Positions 8,448 to 19,010 of a stretch of DNA of 64,000 nt are shown here, piece after piece. Positions within the stretch are counted from its first letter, which is position 1, and each line of letters starts with the position of its first letter. The notes below the pieces were generated by a model. That model was not told the DNA's origin. It searched no databases and saw only the letters and a list, made by a program, of their open reading frames with translations. A program made the position numbers and the translations under genes. This DNA comes from Nocardia speluncae NBRC 108251 (GTDB lineage Bacteria; Actinomycetota; Actinomycetes; Mycobacteriales; Mycobacteriaceae): positions 558,001-622,000 of the forward strand of contig NZ_BDBZ01000001.1 of assembly GCF_001613245.1 (NCBI RefSeq), given 5' to 3'.

Positions 8448-9431
8448 TCAACTGTCGGTGTCCGGTAGCTGCCCGCTGGTCCCACCGGCCCGTGCGAGTC
8501 GCTGCGCGAGGGTGTGACAGCGCGCCGCCAGTTCCGGCGGTTCCAGTACTTCGAACTCGTGTCCGAGCAGCAGCACATGCGCGAGTACCCGATCGAGATC
8601 GGCCGCACCGCTGAGTACCTCGCAGTGGTCGCTGCCGCGCCGTCGCACCACGGCCGCGGCGGGTGGGATCTGCGCGCGGACGGTTTCGGCCGGTGCGTGG
8701 ACGACAAATCGCGCACTGTTCGGGTAGACCCGGCTCGCCACGCCTTCTTGGACATAGGTTGCCGCGTCGGGCGCAGGGCGCGGACGGAAGCGCCAGGTAC
8801 GGGCGGCAACCTCGCTCATCCGGTCGACGCGGAAAGTGCGCCAGTCGTCGCGGTCGAGGTCGTAGGCCAGGAGGTACCAGCGCCGGTCCGAGGCCACTAG
8901 ACGATACGGCTCGACGCGCCGGCGTTGTATCCGGTCCGCGGAGGGGTAACCGAAACCCACCTCGACCTCGTCGCGGCAGGACCGAGCCAGCGTCATCAGA
9001 GCTTCGGGATCGACCGGCGGGCGGCCGGTGCCGAAGGACTCCACCGAGCCGGCCAGTGTGCGGATCTCCCGCCGCAGCCGGGTGGGTAGTACGCGGTCGA
9101 TTTTGGTCAGCGCCCGCAGTGCGGCATCGCCGGTGCTCGCGCCGCCCGCGCCCACGAGCAGCGATACCGCGGTGGCGATCGCTTCCTCGTCATCGAGCAG
9201 CAGCGGCGGCAGATCCTGTCCCGGGCCGAGCCGATACCCGCCACCGACTCCCTGGCCGGCGTATACGGGATAGCCGAGCGTGCGCAGCCGCTCGACATCA
9301 CGCCGGATCGTGCGCGAGGTGACCTGCAGCCGGTCCGCGAGTTCGGGCCCGCTCCACACCCGGCGCTGCTGCAACAACCCGAGCAGGGTGAGCACTCGCT
9401 CGGTGGTACCCCGTTCATCGCCATCCGCCAC
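8448..9431 (-). CDS. YafY-type HTH and WYL-domain transcriptional regulator
   Basis: This 327-aa protein has an N-terminal winged helix (ERVLTLLGLLQQRRVWSGPELADRLQVTSRTIRRDVERL, DeoR-like), a linker with YPVYAGQGVGGGYRLG, then a WYL domain with VEPYRLVASDRRWYLLAYDLDRDDWRTFRVDRMS near residues 185-215. The C-terminal extension resembles the WCX domain. WYL domains sense ligands or nucleic acids in many actinobacterial regulators. It is divergent from the DinB-VOC pair across a 62-bp gap and most likely regulates it, by analogy with frequent WYL-DinB/VOC neighbourhoods. Confidence 0.92.
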   Translation of the reverse strand: MADGDERGTTERVLTLLGLLQQRRVWSGPELADRLQVTSRTIRRDVERLRTLGYPVYAGQGVGGGYRLGPGQDLPPLLLDDEEAIATAVSLLVGAGGASTGDAALRALTKIDRVLPTRLRREIRTLAGSVESFGTGRPPVDPEALMTLARSCRDEVEVGFGYPSADRIQRRRVEPYRLVASDRRWYLLAYDLDRDDWRTFRVDRMSEVAARTWRFRPRPAPDAATYVQEGVASRVYPNSARFVVHAPAETVRAQIPPAAAVVRRRGSDHCEVLSGAADLDRVLAHVLLLGHEFEVLEPPELAARCHTLAQRLARAGGTSGQLPDTDS

Positions 9432-9493
9432 ACCGTCCAGCTTCCCAGAGATAGCGGACCGATCCTGTCCGCCATGGGTGCGAGGGTGGCGTT

Positions 9494-10078
9494 ATGGATA
9501 CCGACACATTCGACTGGAATCGGACCTTGCGTGAACAGGTCGAGTTCCACTGGAAGCACCAGCTCCGCGACCGGCTCCGGGACCTCACCGATGACGAGTA
9601 CTTCTGGTCGCCGGTACCGGGAGCGTGGAGTGTGCGGCCTCGTGGCACCTCGTCGGCGCCGATTCAGGCAGGCACCGGCGAGTTCACCATCGACTTCGGC
9701 TTCCCGGAACCGGACCCCGCCCCGTTCACCACTATCGCCTGGCGACTCGGGCATGTCATCGTCGGTGTGCTCGCGGTTCGCAACGCGGCACATTTCGGCG
9801 GGCCTGCCGCGTCCTACGAGTCCTGGGCATACGCCGGCGGTGCGAAAACGGCATTCGACCAGCTCGAAACCCAGCTGGATACTTGGCTGGACGGCGTGCA
9901 GGGGCTCGGCAACACCGCGCTGACCGTCCCTGTGGGCGCGAAGGAACCCTACCCGGACGCGCCCATGGCCGACCTGGTGCTACATATCCACCGGGAACTG
10001 ATTCATCATCTGTCCGAGGTCTGCCTGCTACGCGACCTCTACCTGCACACCCACGCCACGAACGGAGAAGCGCGATGA
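9494..10078 (+). CDS. DinB superfamily protein
   Basis: This 194-aa four-helix-bundle protein contains the DinB-typical FEWKHQLRDRLRDLTDDEYFWSP-like N-terminal segment, WRLGHVIVGVLAVRNAAHFGG near residue 82, and HREL-HH near residue 167. The conserved His residues are the usual metal ligands. DinB-fold proteins include thiol-dependent (bacillithiol or mycothiol) S-transferases, so a mycothiol-dependent role fits an organism that has mshC. That is inference, as the MDMPI-type signature is not clear. Its stop overlaps the ATG of the VOC gene (ATGA). Confidence 0.85.
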   Translation: MDTDTFDWNRTLREQVEFHWKHQLRDRLRDLTDDEYFWSPVPGAWSVRPRGTSSAPIQAGTGEFTIDFGFPEPDPAPFTTIAWRLGHVIVGVLAVRNAAHFGGPAASYESWAYAGGAKTAFDQLETQLDTWLDGVQGLGNTALTVPVGAKEPYPDAPMADLVLHIHRELIHHLSEVCLLRDLYLHTHATNGEAR

Positions 10079-10536
10079 GCCGCGATATGCAGATCACCTT
10101 CGACGCCCACGATCCGCGAGCGCTGTCCACCTTCTGGCGCGATGTCCTGGGCTACGTCCACCCCGGTCCGCCGGGAGTCCGGTTGCCCGAAGGTGCCGAT
10201 CCGCTGGCCGCATGGGACGAGTTCCTCGCAGGGATGGGGGTGCCACCCGAACAGCGCAACACCCGATCGGCCATCGAGGACCTCGACGGCCGGGGTCCGC
10301 GCGTCTTCTTCCAGCAGGTACCGGAAGGCAAGGTGGCCAAGAATCGGGTGCACCTGGACGTCCGGTCGGCACCAGGGTTACAGGGCGCCGAGCGGATGGC
10401 AGCGCTGGAGGCGGAATGCGAGCGACTGGTCACCTTGGGCGCGACCCGAGTGCGGCGCTTCGAACCGGCCCCTCCGATGGAGAGCGGTTTCATCGTGATG
10501 ACCGACCCCGAGGGCAACGAGTTCTGCTTGGACTGA
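10075..10536 (+). CDS. VOC family (glyoxalase/bleomycin-resistance fold) protein
   Basis: This 153-aa protein starts at an ATG overlapping the DinB stop, with GGAGAAG as RBS. It is built of paired beta-alpha-beta-beta-beta modules: ITFDAHDPRALSTFWRDVLGY at the N-terminus, KNRVHLDVRSA near residue 95, and FIVMTDPEGNEFCLD at the C-terminus. The last two are the standard metal-ligand strands of glyoxalase-like proteins. Substrate unknown. It is coupled to the DinB gene under the probable control of the WYL regulator. Confidence 0.9.
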   Translation: MSRDMQITFDAHDPRALSTFWRDVLGYVHPGPPGVRLPEGADPLAAWDEFLAGMGVPPEQRNTRSAIEDLDGRGPRVFFQQVPEGKVAKNRVHLDVRSAPGLQGAERMAALEAECERLVTLGATRVRRFEPAPPMESGFIVMTDPEGNEFCLD

Positions 10537-10719
10537 TGCGGCATCTACTCAGCCGACCGCCGCCTCCCGAACGAGTGGCGTCCAGGCGAGGGCCGACACC
10601 GCGGAGCCGCAGTCGGATACGCGGGGCTCGGGCGGCCGGTCACCCCCGGGCGTCCACCGCACCCCGACGACTCCTCGGCAGCCGAATTCCTGGCGCCTGG
10701 AGGAATTATCGCGCGCTGG

Positions 10720-11528
<809 letters not shown>

Positions 11529-11534
<6 letters not shown>

Positions 11535-12107
11535 GAAGGTGATTCCAGAATTCTCGAGGCCACCCGGCGCCGGCTGAGCGGAAAGCAGGCGGACACTGTC
11601 GACAAGCTCACCAGAGCCGCCATGGAAGTGCTCTCACGGGAAGGTTTCGCGGGACTCACCATCCGGATGGTCGCCGGCGCCGCAGGCGTGGGCACCGCCA
11701 CCGCCTACACCTACTTCTCCTCGAAGGAGCATCTGGTAGCGGAGATCTTCTGGCGCCGCCTGCGGGCCTCGGAAACACCGGTCAGCGAAGACGCCGACCC
11801 CACGGTGCGGGTACTGGCCGAACTGCGCGGGATCGCGCTACTGGTGGCCGACGAGCAGGAACTGTCGGGCGCGGTGACCAGCGCGCTCCTCGGCCGCGAC
11901 CCGGACGTCCAGCATCTGCGCACCCGTATCGGGATGGAGATCCGCCACCGCCTCACCCGCGCACTGGAACCGGAAGCCGACTCCGAAGCCGTGGAATCGC
12001 TGGAACTGCTGTACGCGGGGGCGCTGGTCCGCGCCGGGATGGGATACGAGTCCTATGCCGATATCGCCGACCGACTGGAACGTGCCGCCGTGCTGGTCCT
12101 GAAATAA
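11529..12107 (+). CDS. TetR/AcrR family transcriptional regulator
   Basis: This 192-aa protein has a typical TetR N-terminus, LTRAAMEVLSREGFAGLTIRMVAGAAGVGTATAYTYFSSKEHLVAEIF, which is the helix-turn-helix at residues ~20-65. A variable ligand-binding C-domain follows. The ATG at 11529 lies inside a GACACATGTC palindrome that also occurs ahead of the ferredoxin operon (4328-4337). The neighbouring divergent methyltransferase is the nearest likely target. Confidence 0.92.
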
Positions 12108-12191
12108 CTCGGAGGGTCCGGCGCATGCCCACGATCGGGCGGCGCGGCTCTGCCCGACACCGGCCGCGGTCCCCGGGCCCCACGGCTCGGA

Positions 12192-12752
12192 TCAGTCCTG
12201 CGCGGCGGTCCGACGATGGGAATAGACGAGCCGGGCGTACTCACCGAGCAGCTGTTCCAGGCGCACATCCTGTCCCGAGGCGACCATCTGCTGGTATCCG
12301 ATCAGCATGGCCATCCCCAATTCGGTGTCCACCGCGGCGATCTCCTCGTCGCCGACCACCCCGGAGATCGTCCGGCGGACGGTGCGGCGCCGGGATTCGT
12401 CGACACTCTTGAGCGCCACTGCCACCGATTCGTCGTTCGCCGCCCACGCCCGGATCGCCGCCTCCGCCCGATGATGCAGGCCCAGCGTCAGATCCGACAG
12501 CGCGCCGATCGCCGAATCGGGAGAGGCGGGATCGAACCGCAACGACCGCAGGATCAGCACTTGCCGGTTCTCCCAATGTTCCAGCAGCGCATCCACATAC
12601 GCTTGCCAGCTACCGAAATGATGGTAGAAGGAACCGCTGGTGACCCCCAGCCGGCGACACAGCACACCGATATTGAGATGCCGGAACCCGAGGTCGGACA
12701 GCACCTCCAGCCCTGTGTCGAAATAGTTGTCCTTACTGACGATACGAGACAT
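12192..12752 (-). CDS. TetR family transcriptional regulator
   Basis: The ATG at 12750-12752 gives 186 aa and an N-terminus starting at the usual distance from the HTH; the longer frame to 12809 adds no domain. The HTH reads DNYFDTGLEVLSDLGFRHLNIGVLCRRLGVTSGSFYHHFGSWQAYVDALL, with the diagnostic GSFYHHF recognition segment. The C-domain is helical with WAANDESVAVALKSVDESRRR near residue 100. No close target gene is obvious. It is convergent with the preceding TetR gene and divergent from nothing within 200 bp except the mshC end. Confidence 0.9.
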   Translation of the reverse strand: MSRIVSKDNYFDTGLEVLSDLGFRHLNIGVLCRRLGVTSGSFYHHFGSWQAYVDALLEHWENRQVLILRSLRFDPASPDSAIGALSDLTLGLHHRAEAAIRAWAANDESVAVALKSVDESRRRTVRRTISGVVGDEEIAAVDTELGMAMLIGYQQMVASGQDVRLEQLLGEYARLVYSHRRTAAQD

Positions 12753-12993
12753 ACGGCACCGATCTGCTCGGGGAACGGAGAGGATCTCGAGCACCGAACA
12801 GTACCGCATTCCCGGATAACGACGGCCGGTGGTTGTGACTGTTCACGGGCGGTGCGGGAGCCGAAGGCACTGCGCCCGCACCGGCATGAGCAAGCCGGTT
12901 TCGGTGGTGGTGTTCGCCCCGGCTTCGACGTCCGCGCCGGCCTCGAGCCCGATCGCCCGTCTTACTCACGCCCGAGCAAGACCGCGGGCCGGG

Positions 12994-14235
12994 TCAGCGC
13001 AGCCGCACACCCAGCAGGGCGTCGACCGCGGTGGCGATCTCCGCGCCCGCACCGGTATCGGTGCCGCCGTAATCGAGGGTGTCACGAACCCAGGCGTCGA
13101 CCGCGGCCAGAGCCCGCGGGGTATCGAGATCGTCGGCGAGGTGAGTGCGCAACCGGGCAACGGTATCGGCAGCCGCAGGGGCGGCCGGGCGGGTGACCGC
13201 CTGCCGCCAGCGATCCAACCGCGCCTGGGCCTCGGTGAGGGCCTCGTCGGTCCACATCCGGTCGGCGCGGTAGTGACCGGCGAACAATCCCAGCCGGATC
13301 GCCCCGGGATCCACTCCGGCTGCCCGCAGCTTCGACACCAGCACCAGATTGCCCTTGGACTTCGACATCTTCTCCCCGTCCAGCCCGATCATCCCCGTGT
13401 GCACATAGTGGCGGGCGAACCGGCGGCCGGCCGCCAGCGCCTCACCGTGCGCCGCGGAATACTCGTGATGGGGGTAGATCAGATCGCTGCCGCCGCCCTG
13501 GATATCGAATTCGTTGCCGAGCCGGTTCACCGCGATCGCAGCGCATTCGATATGCCAGCCGGGCCGGCCCGGGCCGAACGGCGACGGCCACGACGGTTCA
13601 CCGGGGCGTTCGGCCCGCCACAGGAGCGCGTCGAGCGGATCTCGTTTACCGGGGCGGTCCGGGTCGCCACCGCGTTCGGCGAACAGTCGCGCCATGGTCT
13701 CGCGGTCATAACCCGATTCGTACCCGAACTGTTCGGTGGCATCGGTGCGGAAATAGATATCCGGGAACTCGGTGTCCTCCACGGTGTAGGCGGCACCGGC
13801 GGCCAGCAACTTGCGCACCAGCTCGATCACCTCGTCCACCGATTCGATCGCCCCCACGTAGTCGCGCGGCGGCAGCACCCGCAGTGCGGCCATATCCGCA
13901 CGGAACAGTTCGATCTCCCGGGTGCCCAGATCCTGCCAGTCCACACCGTCGCGGGCCGCACGCTCGAACAGCGGATCGTCGACATCGGTGACGTTCTGCA
14001 CGTAATGCACATCGTGCCCGTTGTCGCGGAGCACCCGGTTCACCACGTCGAAGGTCAGATAAGTGGCAGCGTGACCGAGATGCGTGGCGTCGTAGGGGGT
14101 GATACCGCAGACGTACATGGTGGCCGTCGCCCCCGGAGTCACCGGACGGATACAGGAGTCGGCGGTGTCGTGCAACCGTAAGGGGGGCCCTGCTCCGGGG
14201 ACCGCGGGAATCGGGGTGTCGGACCAGGACTGCAT
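12994..14235 (-). CDS. mshC: Cysteine--1-D-myo-inosityl 2-amino-2-deoxy-alpha-D-glucopyranoside ligase MshC
   Basis: MshC ligates L-cysteine to GlcN-inositol in mycothiol synthesis, using ATP through a cysteinyl-AMP intermediate. The ATG at 14233-14235 gives 413 aa, matching the family length of about 414; the frame extension to 14352 is discarded. Visible motifs are [20 protein letters not shown] (Zn Cys and HIGH-like THLGHA) near residue 40, [10 protein letters not shown] with the second Zn Cys near 228, [12 protein letters not shown] near 245 (Zn His), and KMSKSKGN near 287 (KMSKS). Compared with CysS it lacks the tRNA-binding C-domain, which separates the two. It is a marker of mycothiol-producing actinobacteria. 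Confidence 0.97.
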   Translation of the reverse strand: MQSWSDTPIPAVPGAGPPLRLHDTADSCIRPVTPGATATMYVCGITPYDATHLGHAATYLTFDVVNRVLRDNGHDVHYVQNVTDVDDPLFERAARDGVDWQDLGTREIELFRADMAALRVLPPRDYVGAIESVDEVIELVRKLLAAGAAYTVEDTEFPDIYFRTDATEQFGYESGYDRETMARLFAERGGDPDRPGKRDPLDALLWRAERPGEPSWPSPFGPGRPGWHIECAAIAVNRLGNEFDIQGGGSDLIYPHHEYSAAHGEALAAGRRFARHYVHTGMIGLDGEKMSKSKGNLVLVSKLRAAGVDPGAIRLGLFAGHYRADRMWTDEALTEAQARLDRWRQAVTRPAAPAAADTVARLRTHLADDLDTPRALAAVDAWVRDTLDYGGTDTGAGAEIATAVDALLGVRLR

Positions 14236-14402
14236 ACCTTCGAGAGTAGAGGTCGGCAACGACCGGGTACCGCCCGCCCCGGCGTCCCGGCCCGGATCAC
14301 GGGCCGCCGCGTCCCGCGGACCTGCACCGAACCCGCGGATCGGAGAGGGCAAGCATTACCCGCAGAGCGAATGAATCATCCGATGAACTGCCGGCGGCCG
14401 GG

Positions 14403-15203
14403 TCAGAACGCCGGCCACGGAATAGGGCGGGAGGTGACCGGTAACGGCATCACCGGATCGTCGACCAGCCGTTTGGCGCGGCGCAGCACGGCGTCTATCT
14501 CGGGATCGGTGAGGTGTTCGGCCAGCCCGTCGGCAACCTCCCCCGGCAGGGCGTCGGTGAAGGCTGCGATATCGGCGAGTAGATCCGCCGGAACGGGTTC
14601 ACCTGCCCAGCCCCACAGAACGGTGCGCAGTTTGTTCTCCTGGTGCAGGCAGATCCCGTGATCGACGCCGTACACCTCGCCGTCCAGCCCCTCCAGCGCG
14701 TGCCCGCCCTTCCGGTCGGCGTTGTTCAACAGCACATCGAGCACCGCCATCCGCTGTAACCGCGGATCGTCGGCGTGCACCAGCGATACCTCGTCACCGG
14801 AGCCGTCGTAGGCGCGCAGAATCTCCCGGTAACCGTCGGGAACCAGCCCGGGTGGGCACAGGTCCACCAGGTCCAGGCGGGTGCTGCCGGGCATATCGGA
14901 CTCGCGGGTACTGATCCAGCGCTGCACCATTCCCGGACCGTACGGCCCGTCCCGCAGTACCGTTTCCGGAATCACCGGCCAGCCCAGTGCGGTGCAGATC
15001 AGATACGACGCCACCTCCCGGCCCGCCAGGGTGCCGTCGGGGAAATCCCACAGCGGCTGCTCGCCGCGCACCGGTTTGTACACCGTTCGCACGGCCCCGT
15101 CACCGGTCGCGAGGTCGCACACCAGGGTCACGTTACTGGCGGCACTCACCCGGCCCAGTACCGTCAGCTCACCGGTGGACAGCATGTCCCCGGCCACGCT
15201 CAT
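14403..15203 (-). CDS. SCO1664 family protein (PI3/PI4-kinase-like fold)
   Basis: The ATG at 15201-15203 overlaps the DUF3090 stop (ATGA) and gives 266 aa. It contains AVRTVYKPVRGEQPLWDFPDGTLAGREVASYL near residue 38, DVLLNNADRKGGHALEG near residue 165 and VYGVDHGICLHQENKLRTVLWGW near residue 187. These match the kinase-like loop pattern (K, N-x4-D, D) of the SCO1664/Rv2134c-type family. A phosphotransferase role is suggested by the fold only. In actinomycetes it lies conserved next to DUF3090, the histidine phosphatase and mshC, as here. Confidence 0.9.
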   Translation of the reverse strand: MSVAGDMLSTGELTVLGRVSAASNVTLVCDLATGDGAVRTVYKPVRGEQPLWDFPDGTLAGREVASYLICTALGWPVIPETVLRDGPYGPGMVQRWISTRESDMPGSTRLDLVDLCPPGLVPDGYREILRAYDGSGDEVSLVHADDPRLQRMAVLDVLLNNADRKGGHALEGLDGEVYGVDHGICLHQENKLRTVLWGWAGEPVPADLLADIAAFTDALPGEVADGLAEHLTDPEIDAVLRRAKRLVDDPVMPLPVTSRPIPWPAF

Positions 15204-15790
15204 TCCTCCAGATCGTTCGCGCCGAACAGTTCGCCGCGCTTGTACCCGTTGGTGCGCACACACATATGCCCGCGCGCCGACAGCGGCTCCCCACACAGCG
15301 GGCACGGTGGCCGCCCGGCTGCTATCACCCGGGTGGACCGCAGGGCGAACTCCCGTGCCTGATCCGGGGTGAGGAAAACCCGCACCGCGTCCGGCCCCTC
15401 CTCGGTGTCGTCGAGGACCACCGATTCGTCCACCTCGGTTTCGGTGATCGCCAGCAACTCGACCACCACGGCACCCGCGTCGGCGTCCCAGCCCAGCCCC
15501 ATGGTGCCGACCCGGAACTCGGCGTCTATCGGCGTCACCAGGGGGTCGTTGTCGTTGACCTGCTCGGCCTGTGGTGGTACCTCGGCACCGAACCGGCGCG
15601 CCACCTCGTCCAGCAGCAGACCCATCCGGTCGGCCAGAACCTTGACCTGCTGCTTCTCCAGCAGCACGCTCACCACCCGGGGCTCCTCCACCGCCTGCAC
15701 ATAGAACGCGCGATCGCCCGGCTCACCGACAGTTCCGGCGACGAAACGTTCGGGGGTGCGGAATACATGGATTGCTCGTGACACATGCAC
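15200..15790 (-). CDS. DUF3090 family protein
   Basis: This 196-aa conserved actinobacterial protein has the N-terminus SRAIHVFRTPERFVAGTVGEPGDRAFYVQA and ends in a zinc-ribbon-like motif, PPCPLCGEPLSARGHMCVRTNGY (C-x2-C ... H-x-C) near residues 160-182. It is translationally coupled to the SCO1664-type gene. Its function is unknown. Constant co-occurrence with the SCO1664 protein suggests a complex, possibly involving RNA or nucleotide binding by the terminal ribbon, which is inference. Confidence 0.92.
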   Translation of the reverse strand: MHVSRAIHVFRTPERFVAGTVGEPGDRAFYVQAVEEPRVVSVLLEKQQVKVLADRMGLLLDEVARRFGAEVPPQAEQVNDNDPLVTPIDAEFRVGTMGLGWDADAGAVVVELLAITETEVDESVVLDDTEEGPDAVRVFLTPDQAREFALRSTRVIAAGRPPCPLCGEPLSARGHMCVRTNGYKRGELFGANDLEE

Positions 15791-15907
15791 CTCCTGATAC
15801 GTGACCCTGTTCGGCTGCGGTGCTCCGCCGCGCCGTTTCCCGGCGCAAACGCCGAGTCGCCCGACGCCGCCGAGAGGTGGCGCATCCGCCGGTATCGGGC
15901 ATACCCA

Positions 15908-16609
15908 TTATCCGTCTTTCCTTCCCGCACCGATCTCCCCGCCGGGTACCGGGCCCGAAGCCCCGGATTCGGGGGCCGGCGACGGCGCCAGGCCGGAAAG
16001 GTCCGAACCGGTGTCGTTCATCCGGGTGACGAACGGCGCGGTCCGGGTGTAACGAACAACGCTGAGCGAGGCGGGTTCGACCATGATCCGCTGGAACCCG
16101 TCGAGATGGATTCCCAGCGCATCGGCGAGTACCGCCTTGATGACATCACCATGGGTGCACACCACCCACAGTCGATCCCCGTCGTGCAACTCCGCCAAGG
16201 CCCGATCGTGTTCCCTGATCGCCGACACCGCCCGGGCCTGCACCTGCGCCAGCCCCTCCCCGCCGGGAAACACCGCAGCCGACGCATGCCGCTGCACCAC
16301 CTGCCACAGCGGTTCGGCCAGCAGGTCTTTGATCTTGCGCCCGGTCCACTCGCCGTAGTCGACCTCCGCGAGCCGGTCGTCCACCACCGGCTCCAGTTCC
16401 AGATCGGCGGCCAGCGGCGACACCGTGCGCTGACAGCGCAGCATCGGCGAGGTCACGATCCGGGTGATCGGCAGGTTCGCGAGCCGCGCCGCGACCCCGC
16501 GCGCCTGTTCGCCGCCGCGGTCGGTGAGCTCCACCCCCGGGCTGCGCCCGGCGAGGGTCCCTCCGGTATTCGATGTCGACAGGCCGTGTCGCAACAGGAT
16601 CACCGTCAT
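15908..16609 (-). CDS. MSMEG_4193-type histidine phosphatase (phosphoglycerate mutase-like)
   Basis: This 233-aa protein has the branch-1 histidine phosphatase catalytic motif LLRHGLSTSNTGGTLAGRSPG at residues 5-25 (RHG), VDYGEWTGRKIKDL near residue 85 (catalytic Glu region), and VVCTHGDVIKAVL near residue 148 (second His). It corresponds to the family of M. tuberculosis Rv2135c. The substrate is not known, with acid phosphatase activity assumed from the fold. It lies between the uppP and DUF3090 genes in the conserved block. Confidence 0.93.
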   Translation of the reverse strand: MTVILLRHGLSTSNTGGTLAGRSPGVELTDRGGEQARGVAARLANLPITRIVTSPMLRCQRTVSPLAADLELEPVVDDRLAEVDYGEWTGRKIKDLLAEPLWQVVQRHASAAVFPGGEGLAQVQARAVSAIREHDRALAELHDGDRLWVVCTHGDVIKAVLADALGIHLDGFQRIMVEPASLSVVRYTRTAPFVTRMNDTGSDLSGLAPSPAPESGASGPVPGGEIGAGRKDG

Positions 16610-16651
16610 GCTGCCAGCCTAACGGCGGCCACGGCGCGACGATGCCCGATG

Positions 16652-16700
16652 AACCCGCCCCGTTCCGCTGCCACCTCCGGCCCGGACTCGTTCACGTTGC
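16652..16700 (+). repeat. Partial copy of a ~78-bp dispersed repeat
   Basis: This segment, just after the uppP stop codon, matches the core of the repeats at 17904-17981 and 19024-19101. The shared stretch includes GTTCCGCTGCC, CCTCCGG and a CCCGACTCG-like end. It is the most diverged or truncated of the three copies. Confidence 0.5.
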
Positions 16701-17636
16701 CGACACGACACCGGCGGCGAGCAAACCGATGATCACGAAACCCAGCACGATCCGGTACCCGACGAACCAGTAGAACGAATGCCGCTCCACGAACCTCAGC
16801 AGCCACGCAATCGACACATAACCGATGACGAACGAAACCAGTGTCGCCACCAGAAGTTGCAGGCCGGAGGCGTTCAAGCCCTCCCCTGCCGGCTCGAAAG
16901 CGTCCGGCAGACTGAACAAACCCGAAGCGGTGACCGCGGGAATCGCCAGCAGGAACGAGAACCGCACCGCCGCCTCGCGTTTCAAACCGAGGAACAGGCC
17001 CGCGCTGGATGTGGCGCCGGAACGCGAAACACCGGGAATCAGGGCCAGGCACTGCGCCAAACCCATCACCACGCCGTCGCGGGTGGTGAGCTGTTCCATC
17101 GGGCGTTCCTTGCGGCCGTAGTGCTCGGCCGCCGCGATCACCAGTGCGAAAACGATCAACATGATCGCCACGAGCCACAGATTGCGTGCGCCCGTGCGGA
17201 TCTGGTCCTTGAACAGGATGCCCAGCACCCCGATCGGGATCGTGGCGATGATCACATACCAGCCCATGCGGTAGTCGAGTTCGCGTTGCGCCTCGGCCTC
17301 GGGGTCGTACCCCACGGGCCCGGAACCGGTAACCACCGGCAGCTTCGTGGTGACCTGTTCGGCGAGCGGCACCCGGCCCCGGGCGGTCAGCTTCTCGAAC
17401 ACGGTCGCGAACCACACCGTCACGATCCGCCAGATGTCCTTGGCGAAGAACAACAACACCGCCGCCTCGGTACCGAGCTGGGTGACCGCGGTGAACGACG
17501 CGCCCGCGTCCTCACCGAAGAACACCGAGGACACGATTCGTAAGTGCCCCGACGACGAAACCGGCAGGAACTCCGTCAATCCCTGCACCAACCCGAGTAC
17601 CAACGCCTGCACCCAGGTCATCGACTCGCCGATCAC
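16692..17636 (-). CDS. uppP: Undecaprenyl-diphosphatase (bacitracin-resistance type)
   Basis: UppP dephosphorylates undecaprenyl-PP to recycle the lipid carrier for peptidoglycan and arabinogalactan. It is an integral membrane protein with about eight helices. The active site is visible in [13 protein letters not shown] near residue 19 (E-x3-E region) and PGVSRSG near residue 206. The GTG at 17634-17636 has AGGAGG just upstream, whereas the ATG at 17619-17621 is 19 bp from it, so GTG is preferred (314 aa). A polar stretch of about 35 residues ([16 protein letters not shown]...) between the first and second thirds makes it longer than the 276-aa M. tuberculosis protein. It lies in the mshC block. 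Confidence 0.95.
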   Translation of the reverse strand: MIGESMTWVQALVLGLVQGLTEFLPVSSSGHLRIVSSVFFGEDAGASFTAVTQLGTEAAVLLFFAKDIWRIVTVWFATVFEKLTARGRVPLAEQVTTKLPVVTGSGPVGYDPEAEAQRELDYRMGWYVIIATIPIGVLGILFKDQIRTGARNLWLVAIMLIVFALVIAAAEHYGRKERPMEQLTTRDGVVMGLAQCLALIPGVSRSGATSSAGLFLGLKREAAVRFSFLLAIPAVTASGLFSLPDAFEPAGEGLNASGLQLLVATLVSFVIGYVSIAWLLRFVERHSFYWFVGYRIVLGFVIIGLLAAGVVSAT

Positions 17637-17903
17637 ACATCCTCCTGAATCACGCCGAAAACCCCGCTCTTCCTTCACTCGACCGCGCCGCGGCCGCTGC
17701 ACGATCCCCGGCGATCGACCGCAGCGACCCTACAGTGCCCTGTCCCGGGCGCGCGCGGCGACCGGCGACCGGCCGGGGCGATATCGGCGGCGGCAAAGTC
17801 GATACCACCGGCGGCGGACACGCCGCGCCCACCGTTCACCGCGAACGGTCACCGGCCGGTCACGCTCTAGGCTGGGCGCCGTGAGGAAACGTCGAACCGT
17901 GCT

Positions 17904-17981
17904 GTGTCTTCTGCGCATGAGCGAGAGCCCTACTCGGTTACGCTGCGCTACCGCTTCCGGGCCCGACCCGCGCGTACTGCC
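17904..17981 (+). repeat. ~78-bp dispersed repeat, left copy (inverted partner at 19024-19101)
   Basis: Read on the plus strand it begins GTGTCTTCTGCGC and aligns without gaps over 78 bp to the reverse complement of 19024-19101 at roughly three-quarters identity, counted by eye. Both copies could encode a short GTG-started peptide of the form SxAHERxPxxVTxRxRxR. It sits in the 369-bp gap between divergent uppP and the aldo/keto reductase gene and ends 24 bp before the latter's start. Confidence 0.6.
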
Positions 17982-18005
17982 TCATCCGGGCCCGGAGACC
18001 CGGTG

Positions 18006-18980
18006 ATGGAGCAGCGCACCGTCGGACGCAGCGGGCTGCGGGTCTCCCGTATCGGGCTGGCCACCCACACCTGGGGTAGCCGCACCGATACCGAGACCGC
18101 CGCAGCGCAACTGATCGCGTTCACCGAAGCGGGCGGCACCCTCGTCGACACCTCCCCCTCCTACAGTGGCGGCGCCGCCCAGCGGATTCTCGCCGACCTC
18201 CTCGGCGACCTGGTGTCACGCGACGAACTCGTACTGTGCGTGGGGGCCGGTCAGGTGCCCTACCTACCGGCCGTCCCCGCCGGAGGCGAACCGCCGATGC
18301 CCGAGCAGGCGCGGGTCACCGTCGACTGCTCACGCCGCACCCTGCTGCGCCAACTCGACCGCACTCTGCTCGAACTGGGCACCGACCACCTCGATCTGTG
18401 GCAGGTCACCGCCTGGGATACCGCCACACCTCTCGACGAGATCGCCGAAACCCTGCAGTACGCGATCCGTTCCGGGCGCGTTCGCTACGCGGGGGTCCGC
18501 GGGTTCACTGCCTGGCAGCTGGCGAGCCTGGCCGCCCGCACCCCCGTCACCGCCGTGCAGACGCCGTACTCGCTGCTCAGCCGCGGCGCCGAAGACGATA
18601 CGGTCCCGGCCGCCACCCACCACGGGGCGGGAATCGTCGCCACCGCTCCACTGGCCGCCGGAATACTCACGGGCAAGTACCGCGACGGCGTACCAGCGGA
18701 CTCCCGCGCCGCCGACGAAGCCACCGCCGCCGAGATCCGCGGCCGCCTCGACGACGATCGCGCCACCGCCGTGGTCGATGCCCTCGTCACCGCCGCCGAC
18801 GGGCTGGCGACCTCACCGCTGGCGGTCGCGCTGGCCTGGGTACGCGACCGGCCCGGAGTGGCGAGCATGTTCGTAGGCGCCCGCGATATGGGCCAGCTCA
18901 CCGGGGTGCTGGCCGCCGAGACACTGGAACTGCCGCGCGCGATCGCCGCCGCCCTCGACGATGTGAGCTCCACCCCGTAG
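18006..18980 (+). CDS. Aldo/keto reductase
   Basis: The ATG at 18006 (a GTG lies one codon upstream) gives 324 aa. The earlier frame from 17904 runs through the dispersed repeat and is rejected. TIM-barrel AKR features are VGRSGLRVSRIGLATHTWG at the N-terminus, GGTLVDTSPSYSGG near residue 42 (catalytic Asp and Tyr), LDRTLLELGTDHLDLWQV near residue 112, and a C-terminal NADPH-binding region VGARDMGQL. It is cytosolic and probably NADPH-dependent. Substrate unknown. It lies between two inverted repeats and ahead of the heme-importer genes. Confidence 0.9.
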   Translation: MEQRTVGRSGLRVSRIGLATHTWGSRTDTETAAAQLIAFTEAGGTLVDTSPSYSGGAAQRILADLLGDLVSRDELVLCVGAGQVPYLPAVPAGGEPPMPEQARVTVDCSRRTLLRQLDRTLLELGTDHLDLWQVTAWDTATPLDEIAETLQYAIRSGRVRYAGVRGFTAWQLASLAARTPVTAVQTPYSLLSRGAEDDTVPAATHHGAGIVATAPLAAGILTGKYRDGVPADSRAADEATAAEIRGRLDDDRATAVVDALVTAADGLATSPLAVALAWVRDRPGVASMFVGARDMGQLTGVLAAETLELPRAIAAALDDVSSTP

Positions 18981-19010
18981 CCGGGGCGGGGGCGATCACC
19001 ACACCGCGGT

